A DNA stretch of 64,000 nt from an uncultured Alphaproteobacteria bacterium (lineage in GTDB: Bacteria > Pseudomonadota > Alphaproteobacteria > Rhodobacterales > Rhodobacteraceae): contig CACHMT010000004.1 in NCBI GenBank assembly GCA_902581005.1, positions 39,742 through 103,741 on the forward strand, in the 5' to 3' direction. The stretch's first letter is position 1; every line of letters begins with the position of its first letter. The notes beneath the pieces are model-generated. The model saw only the letters and a program-made list of their open reading frames with translations, was not told where the DNA came from and did no database searches. Made by a program: the position numbers and the translations under genes. Shown here piece by piece: positions 8,427 to 16,290 of the stretch.

Positions 8427-9092
8427 CTACAGCTTTTCGACCATCAGATGCCAATGCCATGAGTTTGGTTTATCATGTTCTTGCATAGTAAGCCGATTAA
8501 ATTCAAAATCCTTAAATATCGACGTTAATTCGTTGGCAGTACAATAATAATGAGGATGAGCCTTATCGCTTTCAGAGTCTGAATTGACAATCCAAGTGTT
8601 TGTGGAAATCTCTTTGCAATCGAATTCACTTTTTAAAAGGTCAATTCTTTTCTTAGGGAGCATGGTTCCATGAAACGTGCCTCCAGGTTTCAGTACTCTT
8701 TTTATCTCATTTACAGTATCGATTAAAATATTGTGATTACCATGGTAAATCACATTCCACGATAACACGTGATCGAAGTAATCATTAGCAAAGGGTAATT
8801 GATCCATTTTTCCAAGTACTGTTTTTATAGAAACACTTTTTTCTTTTCCTAACTGCTCAATAGAAGCAAGTCCACTTTCTGCTGCATCAAAAGCAGTAAC
8901 CTCACAACCGTTTTCCGCAAAAGGAAGGCTATGCCGGCCTACCCCGGCACCGAGATCTAAAACCTTTTTAGATGGCCCGATATTTTCGAAAGTTGCGAGC
9001 ACCTCTGGCTCAGCTACAGTCCATTTCTCGGTAACAATTTTATTATCCCATTCAGTATTCCAATACTGATACGCCGTATCTGTTTTTGACAT
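8427..9092 (-). CDS. Class I SAM-dependent methyltransferase linked to a PhnDCE operon
   Basis: The 221-residue protein has the SAM-binding motif I VLDLGAGVGRHSLPFA, the acidic end of strand 2 (VTAFDAAE), and VLKPGG after strand 5. It is cytoplasmic and resembles Methyltransf_11/25 or TehB-like enzymes. The cysteine pattern of ArsM is not seen. It is the last gene of a phnD-phnC-phnE operon, 26 bases behind phnE, so its substrate may be related to what the transporter imports; this is inference. The track starts at TTG 9113; the ATG at 9092 has a better ribosome site (AAAGGTAG), so I use it. Confidence 0.8.
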   Translation of the reverse strand: MSKTDTAYQYWNTEWDNKIVTEKWTVAEPEVLATFENIGPSKKVLDLGAGVGRHSLPFAENGCEVTAFDAAESGLASIEQLGKEKSVSIKTVLGKMDQLPFANDYFDHVLSWNVIYHGNHNILIDTVNEIKRVLKPGGTFHGTMLPKKRIDLLKSEFDCKEISTNTWIVNSDSESDKAHPHYYCTANELTSIFKDFEFNRLTMQEHDKPNSWHWHLMVEKL

Positions 9093-9118
9093 TTTTCTAC
9101 CTTTCTTTTCCAAATGCG

Positions 9119-9964
9119 TTATTTCCCACTCTTAACAGATCCATCAAGTATCTTTAAGCGAGCATAACTGCTAATTTGTTCTACGAACAATATTAAAACA
9201 AACATTAAGCCTATTACTACAACAGCTCTATCGTAAGCCATCCAATTAAAAAGACTGTTTAATTCCATTCCGATTCCACCAGCACCAACTAGACCTAACA
9301 CCACTGATCCTCTTACAGACTTTTCTAAGGCGAAAAGCGATGTCGTTATAAAGCCAGGCATGGCGGCAGGAATGATTGCTGAAAAAGTACTGTCTAGCTT
9401 TGACGCTCCACTACTCTCTATACCTTCAGCTGCACTCCTTTCAACATCCTCCATCTCTTCAGCAAAAAATCTACCTACAAATCCTATTGTGTCTATTGCA
9501 ATCGTTAATGTGCCTGCAAAAGCTCCAAGCCCTACAACCATTACAAATATTATTGCCCATACTAAATCAGGTATTGTTCGCATAAATGTTATTAGAAACT
9601 TTGCAACTACTTGAAGCATTCTTGCCGGGATGCTATTTCCGAATAAGCCTCTTGAGGCCATCAGCGCAAATAAAAAACCTACAATTATTCCTAAAAACGT
9701 ACCAAAAATTGCCATTTGAGCCGTCTCAATTAAGAGCAAAATATACCTGTTAAAATCATTCCAGCTTAATCTATGCTCGCTAATAGGAGGAAAGGCTTCA
9801 CTGAGAAACCTACCAATGTACTCACTGCTTCCAAATAATTTGCTAAAGGAAAAACCGGAGCCATCAAGAGCCCACACCATAATCAAAAAGAAAACAATAA
9901 TGGACATATATTGAAAGGATGAGATTTGTTCAAATCTTTTTGGGGTTTTCATTTTTTGGTTCAT
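9119..9964 (-). CDS. phnE: Phosphonate-type ABC transporter permease PhnE (first system)
   Basis: This 281-residue inner-membrane permease has about six helices and the PhnE-type coupling segment EGIESSGASKLDSTFSAIIPAAMPGFI followed by RGSVVLGLVGAGGIG, both strongly conserved in PhnE/PtxC. It lies 5 bases behind phnC. The operon (phnD-phnC-phnE-methyltransferase) is separate from the C-P lyase cluster. Phosphonate, phosphite and some phosphate importers share this family, so the substrate is not decided by sequence. Confidence 0.88.
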   Translation of the reverse strand: MNQKMKTPKRFEQISSFQYMSIIVFFLIMVWALDGSGFSFSKLFGSSEYIGRFLSEAFPPISEHRLSWNDFNRYILLLIETAQMAIFGTFLGIIVGFLFALMASRGLFGNSIPARMLQVVAKFLITFMRTIPDLVWAIIFVMVVGLGAFAGTLTIAIDTIGFVGRFFAEEMEDVERSAAEGIESSGASKLDSTFSAIIPAAMPGFITTSLFALEKSVRGSVVLGLVGAGGIGMELNSLFNWMAYDRAVVVIGLMFVLILFVEQISSYARLKILDGSVKSGK

Positions 9965-9969
9965 ATCAA

Positions 9970-10737
9970 TTAAACGAATCTTACAGAGCTGTCGTATTGT
10001 GCAATTAATTTTTTTTGATCTATCATTTTACTTGCTTTGAAGAAACTTATTTCACCGTCTTTTAAAGCTAAAACTTTGTCAGAATATTTTACTGCATCTT
10101 CAACATTGTGGGAGGTAAATATGACTGTCATCTTTTCTTTTTTACATAGTTCTGTGAGAAGCTCCATAACTGTTTTTGCAGCTACTGGGTCAAGGCTAGC
10201 GACTGGCTCATCAGCAAGTAATAATTTGGGTTTTTGCATCAGAACTCTTGCTATTGCAACTCTTTGAGATTGCCCTCCTGAAAGGGTGTCAACTCGTTTC
10301 ATCGCAAGGTGAGATAAATTCACCTTCCGTAGGCAATCCATTGCCCTTGACCTAGAAGCTTGGGGTGCCAGAAAATGAAACCATCGTGTTACTCCCTTTA
10401 AACCGCTAGTGATATTTCCAAAATCTCCATGAATAACATTAGACAACACACTCAGTCGAGGAACTAGATTATGCCGTTGAAAAATAAACCCTACATCTCT
10501 TCGTATTTGTCGTAGCCGATGACTATTTAAATTTGTTATTTCCTTGTCAAAAACTTTGATACTTCCACTCGATGGCTCAATTAAGCGGCTGCAACATCTC
10601 AGCAAGGTAGATTTACCTGCTCCATTAGAACCAATTATCGCTAATAAACTTTGCGAATTAACGCTAAAAGAAAGACCTTTTAATACAGATTCGCTACCGA
10701 AGCTTTTTTTTAAATCTTTTATTTCTAAATCAATCAT
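9970..10737 (-). CDS. phnC: Phosphonate-type ABC transporter ATP-binding protein PhnC (first system)
   Basis: The 255-residue ATPase has Walker A GSNGAGKST, Q-loop FQRHNLVPRLSVLSNV (characteristic of PhnC), signature LSGGQSQRVAIARVLMQ, Walker B LLLADEPVASLDP and H-loop TSHNVED. It energises the PhnE channel. It lies between phnD and phnE; the 49-base gap after phnD contains an imperfect hairpin. Confidence 0.9.
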   Translation of the reverse strand: MIDLEIKDLKKSFGSESVLKGLSFSVNSQSLLAIIGSNGAGKSTLLRCCSRLIEPSSGSIKVFDKEITNLNSHRLRQIRRDVGFIFQRHNLVPRLSVLSNVIHGDFGNITSGLKGVTRWFHFLAPQASRSRAMDCLRKVNLSHLAMKRVDTLSGGQSQRVAIARVLMQKPKLLLADEPVASLDPVAAKTVMELLTELCKKEKMTVIFTSHNVEDAVKYSDKVLALKDGEISFFKASKMIDQKKLIAQYDSSVRFV

Positions 10738-10744
10738 ATATCAA

Positions 10745-10768
10745 GCGCCCTATACTAGCATAGAGCGC
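10745..10768 (-). other. Intergenic hairpin between phnD and phnC (first system)
   Basis: GCGCCCTAT pairs with ATAGAGCGC with one C-A mismatch and a 6-base loop. It has no T-run, so it is more likely an mRNA-protecting or processing hairpin at the 3' end of the binding-protein message than a terminator. Confidence 0.45.
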
Positions 10769-10786
10769 TCTCCATACATCTATGGA

Positions 10787-11665
10787 TTAGTCTTGAATAT
10801 CAAATTCGGGCAATCCAGCTGTCCTGTACATGGCTCTTACTACATCATAGTCCGAATCATTAACTTCCAGCAATCTTGTGCCAATATATTTATCATTGGC
10901 TGGCTTACCTTTATCATCAAGTCCAGCTAAAATTCCAGCAATCAGCGAATCTTCATTATCTTTCATTGCCTTGGTTACTTTATCTATTTCAGCCTGCGTT
11001 AAATGACCTCCACCCATCATCATATCGTAGGGCAGATCACCTGACCTAGCTAACACCTTGAACTGACCTTGATTTTCGGGCGTTCTATTATATTTGATCC
11101 AAGAGCTAATTCGGACACCAATTGCCGCTGTATCACCTCTCTCTAGCCCAGCATGTTGCAATGCCTTCTTTGTATGGATTACTTTGATGTCTTTCATTGG
11201 GTCTACTCCATGGTCCATCATCACTTGCATCGGACAAAAATGTCCAGATGTCGACCCAGGCTTAGCAAAAGAGACTGCTTTACCTTTTAAATCTTCCATC
11301 TTCATTATTCCTACTCCTGTCTTAACGACAATACCGCAGTAATAATCTGGTCTCGCAATCGCAATCATTGCTTGAGAGTTTGTAAGCTTGTTAATTGCCA
11401 CATACTCTGCAGGACCTGTTATTGCAAAATCTAATTTCTTTCCTCTCAATGCCTCTGCTGTTGCAGTTTGATTGCTTACGGCAAAAAATTCAAAAGTATC
11501 ACCAGTGGCTTTTTCTAAAGCGTCCTTGAATGGTCCCCACTCAGAGATAAGAGCATCCATTCCTTCAATATCAGTAACAGCCATTTTGTAATTTTTCGCT
11601 GAAACTACTGAGCCTATCCCTAGGGATAAGCAAATTAACAATATAGTTTTAATAACAAATTTCAT
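10787..11665 (-). CDS. phnD: Phosphonate/phosphite-type periplasmic binding protein PhnD (first system)
   Basis: The secreted protein of about 292 residues has a signal peptide (MKFVIKTILLICLSLGIGSVVSA). It has PhnD/PtxB-family landmarks: MAVTDIEGMDAL, the conserved SFAKPGSTSGHF substrate-pocket segment, and AAIGVRISSW. The track start at 11704 adds 13 residues before the signal peptide; the ATG at 11665 has AAGGAG seven bases upstream and is chosen. A tripartite Pho-box-like repeat lies 50 bases upstream. Its ligand (phosphonate, phosphite, methylphosphonate or another oxyanion) cannot be read from sequence. Confidence 0.88.
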   Translation of the reverse strand: MKFVIKTILLICLSLGIGSVVSAKNYKMAVTDIEGMDALISEWGPFKDALEKATGDTFEFFAVSNQTATAEALRGKKLDFAITGPAEYVAINKLTNSQAMIAIARPDYYCGIVVKTGVGIMKMEDLKGKAVSFAKPGSTSGHFCPMQVMMDHGVDPMKDIKVIHTKKALQHAGLERGDTAAIGVRISSWIKYNRTPENQGQFKVLARSGDLPYDMMMGGGHLTQAEIDKVTKAMKDNEDSLIAGILAGLDDKGKPANDKYIGTRLLEVNDSDYDVVRAMYRTAGLPEFDIQD

Positions 11666-11714
11666 AATTAACTCCTTGCTTTTCCCAATTATTAAAAAGT
11701 TCATTAACGCTTTT

Positions 11715-11743
11715 GTGACAAAAACCTAATAAATTTTTGACAA
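11715..11743 (-). promoter_or_regulatory. Putative Pho box upstream of phnD (first system)
   Basis: On the minus strand, TTGTCAA-N4-TTATTAG-N4-TTGTCAC: the outer two units match the consensus well, the middle one is degenerate, and spacing is exactly 11 bases. It lies 50 bases before the phnD ATG. Confidence 0.6.
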
Positions 11744-11784
11744 CTTTATACCCTCATAAGAGATCCACGATATTATTTCTTTTT

Positions 11785-11827
11785 CAGAAAAAAGGGAGAA
11801 CTCTACAGGCACTAGATTCTCCCTTTG
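11785..11827 (-). terminator. Orphan Rho-independent terminator-like hairpin on the minus strand
   Basis: On the minus strand, AAAGGGAGAATCTA and TAGAGTTCTCCCTTT form a long stem (about 14 bp with one bulged G) around a 7-base loop, followed by a run of T. No minus-strand gene precedes it between 11828 and 12224. It may end an untranslated transcript from that gap, or terminate antisense transcription coming from the plcP1 side. Confidence 0.45.
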
Positions 11828-12139
11828 AGGGAATCGAGATCTTATAATATTCAGATAAATAATACAAAAAGATAACATTATTATGAATTTTTTTAGTCAT
11901 CAGTTTTCTCATCCAATCCAAAGTTCAAGTGGTCAGAAGCGCTTGGTTGCATGGGTAAATGGCTAAAAGAGAAAGCAGGTATCTCCTTAATCTGATTTAG
12001 ATTAGTCTACTTTAATAACATTTTATTTAGGTTTTTGTTCATCAAAGACTGGTTATTGGGCTCTGTGCTGAGCTCCGCTTTATTTTTGCGTCGAAGATTT
12101 GAGATCAACTAAATGTCGGTATTTTTTTTAAGGTTTTTC
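11828..12139. other. Intergenic stretch without recognisable gene
   Basis: About 310 bases between the orphan terminator and the plcP1 Pho box. I see only very short ORFs (for example 27 codons from 11883 without a ribosome site). On the minus strand there is an AAGGAGATACC motif without a good start codon after it. No tRNA-like fold or repeat was noticed. Confidence 0.4.
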
Positions 12140-12168
12140 TATTCACAAAAATGTTACTAATCTGAAAT
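12140..12168 (+). promoter_or_regulatory. Putative Pho box upstream of plcP1
   Basis: TATTCAC-N4-ATGTTAC-N4-CTGAAAT at 11-base spacing; a further weak unit (TTGAAAA) follows. The match is degenerate but in register with the other boxes. A TAATCT at about 12192 could serve as -10. plcP is PhoB-regulated in studied marine bacteria. Confidence 0.4.
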
Positions 12169-12224
12169 ATTTTTGAAAAAAACTTTGGATGTAATCTAGA
12201 TGATTAAGAGTAGAAGGCAGGTTC

Positions 12225-13085
12225 GTGGATAATCGGTTTGATGGCCTCAAGATCTATAGAAGTATCTGGATTTCAGATATACATCTTGGTACTCCTGGCG
12301 CCAGTACAGATCAACTTCTGCGTTTTTTAAAGTGTACGCGATCTGAAAATTTGTTTTTGGTCGGAGATATCATCGACGGTTGGCAATTGAAAAAGCGTTG
12401 GTATTGGCCACAAGCTCACAATGACATCGTGCAAAAACTCCTCAGAAAAGCTCGTCATGGTACGAATGTAGTGTTTATTCCAGGAAACCATGATGAGGCA
12501 GCGCGTCAATTTGTTAATGTGACCTTTGGTGAGATCAAAATATGCCTTGACTACATCCATGAAACTGCTGACGGTAAGAGACTGTGGATCGTGCATGGTG
12601 ATCTTTTTGACCATGTCATTCAACATGCGCGCTGGTTAGCGTATATTGGTGACAAAGCTTATCAGATTTTGCTTCGCGTGAATCGCTGGCTAAATATTTG
12701 GCGTGACGCATTCAAACTGCCTTATTGGTCGTTTTCTCAATACTTAAAACTTAAAGTCAAATTGGCAGTTTCATTCATTTCTGCATTTGAACATGCAATG
12801 GTAACAGAAACTCGAAGGCGCGGATGTAGCGGAATTATATGCGGGCATATACACAAACCAGAGTTAAAAATTACAGACGGAATCATATACGGAAATGACG
12901 GTGATTGGGTAGAATCTCGCTCTGCACTGGTAGAGCATTACGACGGTAAATTGGAATTACTAAATTGGGATAAAATTTCAAAAAATATTGCTTCAGTGGC
13001 TGATGTATCATCAGTGAAAGACGGGATTGATGGGGGGCCAACAGCAGCGCTTGGTGAACTACATAGCAAGAGTAACAGTCCGTGA
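12225..13085 (+). CDS. plcP: PlcP-type phospholipase C (metallophosphoesterase for lipid remodelling), copy 1
   Basis: The 286-residue calcineurin-like phosphoesterase has all metal-binding blocks: SDIHLG near residue 16, GDIIDGW, GNHDE, VHGDLFD and CGHIHKPE. It resembles LpxH-type UDP-diacylglucosamine pyrophosphatases. However, its position directly before a GT4 glycosyltransferase with a 4-base overlap is the signature of the PlcP-Agt module: PlcP cuts phospholipids to diacylglycerol under phosphate starvation and Agt adds a sugar. Start is GTG with AAGGCAGG upstream. About 60 percent or more of residues look identical to copy 2 at 48385 (by eye). Confidence 0.88.
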   Translation: MDNRFDGLKIYRSIWISDIHLGTPGASTDQLLRFLKCTRSENLFLVGDIIDGWQLKKRWYWPQAHNDIVQKLLRKARHGTNVVFIPGNHDEAARQFVNVTFGEIKICLDYIHETADGKRLWIVHGDLFDHVIQHARWLAYIGDKAYQILLRVNRWLNIWRDAFKLPYWSFSQYLKLKVKLAVSFISAFEHAMVTETRRRGCSGIICGHIHKPELKITDGIIYGNDGDWVESRSALVEHYDGKLELLNWDKISKNIASVADVSSVKDGIDGGPTAALGELHSKSNSP

Positions 13086-14194
13086 AAATTTTAATTATCA
13101 CAGATGCGTGGTACCCACAAGTCAATGGAGTTGTACAAACACTAACAAAAACACGCGATCATTTGGTCCAGATGGGGCATAAAGCTGAACTTATTACCCC
13201 TGAATCGTTTCGTACGATTCCTTGTCCAACTTATCCGGAAATTAGACTTTCAATTTTTCCAGGAAAAAAGATTGCTGAAAAAATTCAGGTGTCTCAACCA
13301 GACGCAATTCATATTGCAACTGAGGGGCCGCTTGGTCTGGCTGCCCGGCGTTACGCAACTTCACATAATTTAGATTTCACAACTGCATTCCACACCCGTT
13401 TTCCAGAGTATATACGTTCTAGGACTAAATTGCCGCTTGGAGCTACATACGCACTCTTGCGTTGGTTTCACAGTCCGGCTAAAAATGTGATGGCACCAAC
13501 CAACACTGTTATAAGAGACCTAGAAAAATGGCAAATCGGAAACCCTGTATTGTGGCCGCGAGGGGTTGATCTTACCATTTTTAATCCATGTAACAGAAAC
13601 GTTAAGAAACCCACTGGAAACATCGAAAAGCTAAACGCGAGTATCGCAAAACTGGATAACGCAACGAAACCTGTTTTTATTTATGTTGGGCGAGTAGCTG
13701 TTGAGAAAAATCTTAGTGGATTTTTAGATTTGGATCTACCAGGTGAAAAACATGTTGTTGGAGAAGGGCCCGCTCTTAAAACACTGAAGAAAAAATATCC
13801 CAAAGTTATTTTTCATGATGCGCATCCAACGGAGAACTTACCGGCATTCTACAATCGCGCGGATGTTTTTGTGTTTCCTAGTCGAACAGATACTTTTGGC
13901 CTTGTTCTGTTAGAAGCAATGGGTTGCGGTCTGCCTGTAGCAGCTTTTCCAGTCACGGGTCCAATAGATGTCGTAGGTGAATCTGGTGCAGGCATCTTGG
14001 ACAATGACTTAAAGAAAGGCTGTCTAGCTGCCCTAAAAATTGACCGAAAAATTGTTCGTATGCATGCGGAGAAATTCTCATGGAAGTCGGCAACGGATAT
14101 ATTTTTTAGCCATCTAACCAATGCTCACAAGATTGTAGACAGGTATCAGATATCTAAAAAGCCTTATAAGACCAATTATAGGTTTGGCCCCTGA
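13082..14194 (+). CDS. agt: Agt-type diacylglycerol glycosyltransferase (GT4), copy 1
   Basis: This 370-residue GT-B glycosyltransferase opens with ITDAWYPQVNGVVQTL and has EGPLGLAARR and the GT4 signature SRTDTFGLVLLEAMGCGLPVAAFPV, whose Glu residues contact the nucleotide sugar. Agt makes glycosyl-diacylglycerols (glucosyl or glucuronosyl) that replace phospholipids. Start is GTG and overlaps plcP1 by 4 bases, implying coupled translation. The 3' end overlaps the convergent acyltransferase by 41 bases. Sugar donor is not predictable here. Confidence 0.87.
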   Translation: MKILIITDAWYPQVNGVVQTLTKTRDHLVQMGHKAELITPESFRTIPCPTYPEIRLSIFPGKKIAEKIQVSQPDAIHIATEGPLGLAARRYATSHNLDFTTAFHTRFPEYIRSRTKLPLGATYALLRWFHSPAKNVMAPTNTVIRDLEKWQIGNPVLWPRGVDLTIFNPCNRNVKKPTGNIEKLNASIAKLDNATKPVFIYVGRVAVEKNLSGFLDLDLPGEKHVVGEGPALKTLKKKYPKVIFHDAHPTENLPAFYNRADVFVFPSRTDTFGLVLLEAMGCGLPVAAFPVTGPIDVVGESGAGILDNDLKKGCLAALKIDRKIVRMHAEKFSWKSATDIFFSHLTNAHKIVDRYQISKKPYKTNYRFGP

Positions 14195-15071
14195 GATATT
14201 CTGTGACCACATTCCGGTTTTCCATTTCAGCTAGTTCGGAACTGTGTATGGGGGGGCGCATCGTGACCGTTAAATTTGTCCCAATTCTTCTACAAATTTC
14301 TCTAAACATCAGAGAATAACCAAGAGTAAAGCTTACTCTTCTTGCAATTTGAAATAACGCTGAATTACGTCCCTCGAAGAAGAACGGAATAGTAGTTGTG
14401 TCAGGCTGCAATGCTAATTTCGCAACAAATGTTTTCCACGGCGCATCACTCGCAGTCCCAAATATATTTGGCGCCAATGATATGGCACCTGCTGGGAAGA
14501 TGATAAGTGCTCCGCCATTTCTGAGATGCTCCAACGCTCTGCGACGAGACTCCATATTTGTTTTAAGCGCAATTTTAGTCTCTGCAAAATCTATTGGCAG
14601 AATTTTATCCATTACCGCTGGTGCCTGTCTCAATACCCTGTGGGTAATGATTTTATAGTCATGCCGCACCTCGGCCATAATTGAACACAAGGCAAGTCCA
14701 TCTATGACTCCATATGGATGATTAGCGATGGTCACCACCCGTCCAGTAGACGGTATGGATGCCATTATTCCATTTGAAACCTCTCGACGAACATCTAGTT
14801 CGATACGCAGTCGGTCAAGTGCATCTGACCAAAAATATTCTGGATTTAGATTGTCATTTACATAGTCAAAATACAGTTTTTCTATACGCGGTTGACCCGT
14901 TAATTTTTCTAAGTAGCGGATTATTTTGTTGGGAATTACACCCATTTCCCCGTCGGCGAATGAAAACACAGGGTGTGTCTGACTGCTATTTTGCAAAATC
15001 AATACTCCTAGCCTGTTGATAGTTAAAAGATGTAACAAATAATTGATGAATTTATGAAAAATTAATGACAT
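14154..15071 (-). CDS. Lysophospholipid-type acyltransferase (PlsC / hemolysin-like family)
   Basis: The 305-residue protein has the acyltransferase block NHPYGVIDG (the His and Asp should be catalytic) near residue 120 and IIFPAGAISLAP near residue 195, as in the PlsC-like domain of OlsA/OlsF and 'putative hemolysin' acyltransferases. It probably acylates a lyso-lipid at the inner membrane. Its convergent position beside plcP1-agt1 suggests a role in membrane lipid change, for example ornithine lipid or glycolipid, but this is inference. Its first codons and upstream region are duplicated at 16291-16552. Confidence 0.75.
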   Translation of the reverse strand: MSLIFHKFINYLLHLLTINRLGVLILQNSSQTHPVFSFADGEMGVIPNKIIRYLEKLTGQPRIEKLYFDYVNDNLNPEYFWSDALDRLRIELDVRREVSNGIMASIPSTGRVVTIANHPYGVIDGLALCSIMAEVRHDYKIITHRVLRQAPAVMDKILPIDFAETKIALKTNMESRRRALEHLRNGGALIIFPAGAISLAPNIFGTASDAPWKTFVAKLALQPDTTTIPFFFEGRNSALFQIARRVSFTLGYSLMFREICRRIGTNLTVTMRPPIHSSELAEMENRNVVTEYLRGQTYNWSYKAF

Positions 15072-15162
15072 CCACGTGAGTAAGTTCTCAAATTTTGATT
15101 GTACTTTTTCAACAAATTTAGATTGAATAATAAAATTATTAACTCAAATGATGATTTAAAAA

Positions 15163-15191
15163 TTTTCATCAAATTGTCATCAATCTTTAAC
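15163..15191 (+). promoter_or_regulatory. Putative Pho box in repeat copy A
   Basis: TTTTCAT-N4-TTGTCAT-N4-CTTTAAC at 11-base spacing, oriented to the right. A GACAAT that could serve as -10 lies 12 bases further on (15204), so transcription should start near 15216, into the sRNA-like sequence. Confidence 0.6.
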
Positions 15192-15215
15192 ATTTAAAAG
15201 TTAGACAATCTGTAA

Positions 15216-15275
15216 ATACACGCATGTATTTCCCTCCCAACTGGGCCGTTGTAAGCAGACGGCCCTTTTCTTTTT
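15216..15275 (+). ncRNA. Candidate PhoB-dependent small RNA with a CCCTCCC loop motif
   Basis: About 60 bases between a Pho-box promoter and a strong intrinsic terminator, with no ORF. AAATACA-cgca-TGTATTT (15214-15231) forms a first stem-loop. Then comes an unpaired CCCTCCC, which is complementary to Shine-Dalgarno-like GGGAGGG. Then comes the terminator GGGCCGT...ACGGCCC with its T-run. This arrangement resembles the CCUCCUCCC-type sRNAs of alphaproteobacteria (for example the CcsR family of Rhodobacter), but I cannot claim homology. The transcript start is inferred from the promoter. Confidence 0.5.
15243..15275 (+). terminator. Rho-independent terminator of the candidate sRNA, copy A
   Basis: GGGCCGT pairs with ACGGCCC around a 9-base loop, followed by TTTTCTTTTT. 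The first copy is intact. In copy B the loop and the 3' arm are missing. Confidence 0.8.
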
Positions 15276-15419
15276 GATACATTGATGTAACAGCTAATCA
15301 ATATATAAAATTGGACTTTAGAAGCGTGTTGTAAGACTATTTTTAATTTTTATTTGACTAAATTATTAGTATTGCTAAATTTTGGCGCGATTGAAATTAA
15401 ATCCTCAAAAGGAAATAAA

Positions 15420-15842
15420 ATGTCGAAGGAAAAAGACGCTGATACCATCACTGAATTAGGTGAAGACGGAAAATTACATAATATAACTACTAAAGCAGGA
15501 AGACTAGCAATGGAGTTAGCGTCTGAAAAAAAGAGGCTTGCTCAAGAGCTAGAAGAATTACAAGGCGAGTACGATGACATTAAACCTCTTACGCCTACTG
15601 GTACAAGAGATTGGTATGTTAAATGGGGAGCCATGCTATTGTGTGTATTAGGAGTATTTCTTACATCAGGAAAAATGTATATTTTGGGGCAATTGTGTTA
15701 TTTCTTTAGTGCCATCGGATGGATATATGTCGGCATGCAATGGAGCGACAGAGCACTAATGATTGGATCCGCGATATGTGGTACTGCAGTTGCCATGCTG
15801 TTGATAGACAATCCCGACTTGTATCTGCTTTTTTCAAGGTGA
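15420..15842 (+). CDS. Small membrane protein with N-terminal coiled coil, unknown function
   Basis: The 140-residue protein has a charged N-terminal half (MSKEKDADTITELGEDGK) with a heptad-like stretch around residues 30-55 (MELASEKKRLAQELEELQ). It then has three hydrophobic segments from about residue 68 that should cross the membrane. I do not recognise the family. The track start (TTG 15354) adds 22 residues; the ATG at 15420 has AAAAGGAA seven bases upstream. It stands between the two copies of the duplicated element and ends in a small AATACC / GGTATT hairpin before the convergent SnoaL-like gene. Confidence 0.6.
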   Translation: MSKEKDADTITELGEDGKLHNITTKAGRLAMELASEKKRLAQELEELQGEYDDIKPLTPTGTRDWYVKWGAMLLCVLGVFLTSGKMYILGQLCYFFSAIGWIYVGMQWSDRALMIGSAICGTAVAMLLIDNPDLYLLFSR

Positions 15843-15920
15843 ATAATCCTAATACCATCTTTGGTATTGGCAGCATAAAGAAACTCACGACTAGAACTAC
15901 AGACTGGACTGAGTTCAAGA

Positions 15921-16274
15921 CTACCCTTTCTTGCTTAAAGGTCTTTTACCCCTTGCATGAGACATTTCTATAATTTCATTCTTCTCAATTTTTACAAACC
16001 CCAAGATCACTCCATCAGGTTCGACATGATCTGGAACCGAGTGTTGGTAAACTATAATTTTATCGTTTTCGAAATGACAAGTTATTTTTCCAATATTTGA
16101 TCTTGGCTGTTCTTCGAACCAGGCGATAGTTTCCGACTTATCACGTTTATTTTTTGTAAGACTTGATTGAGTTATTGATCGCCAAAAAAAATTTTCAGAC
16201 AAATATTTTTTAAGAAGAGATACGTCTCCATTATTTGCGGTTTCAAACATTGCTTCAAGTTTCTTAAAATTCAT
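15921..16274 (-). CDS. SnoaL / NTF2-like small protein
   Basis: This 117-residue protein begins with a helix-rich FKKLEAMFETANNGDVSLLKKYLSENFFW, the usual opening of SnoaL-like / NTF2-like folds (a 'monster of function unknown'). A curved-sheet region follows, with FENDKIIVYQHSVPDHVEPDGVILGFVKI. A clear AAAGGAG lies six bases before the ATG. Members can be isomerases, binding proteins or lyases; no active site is evident. The upstream region carries the remains of the duplicated element. Confidence 0.6.
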   Translation of the reverse strand: MNFKKLEAMFETANNGDVSLLKKYLSENFFWRSITQSSLTKNKRDKSETIAWFEEQPRSNIGKITCHFENDKIIVYQHSVPDHVEPDGVILGFVKIEKNEIIEMSHARGKRPLSKKG

Positions 16275-16290
16275 AGCCGACTCCTTTGCC

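Larger units (their letters stand above)
15032..15293. repeat. Imperfect direct repeat, copy A (sRNA-like element plus acyltransferase 5' end)
   Basis: About 262 bases that match 16311-16552 with many substitutions and one 18-base deletion in copy B. Shared landmarks are TGATGAATTTATGAAAAATT, TTAGATTGAAT, AAAATTATTAACTCAA, a Pho-box-like block, GTATTTCCCT, CTGGGCCG and TTTTCTTTTTGATACATT. No transposase or terminal inverted repeats are visible, so this looks like an old segmental duplication. Confidence 0.85.

Noticed and set aside
9093-9113. TTG start of the methyltransferase (MEKKGRK extension)
   Set aside because: The extension codons are the ribosome site (AAAGGTAG) of the ATG at 9092.
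12225-13085. LpxH (UDP-2,3-diacylglucosamine pyrophosphatase) as the name for the metallophosphoesterases
   Set aside because: The fold and motifs are similar, but the tight overlap with a GT4 Agt in both copies and the Pho context fit PlcP better.
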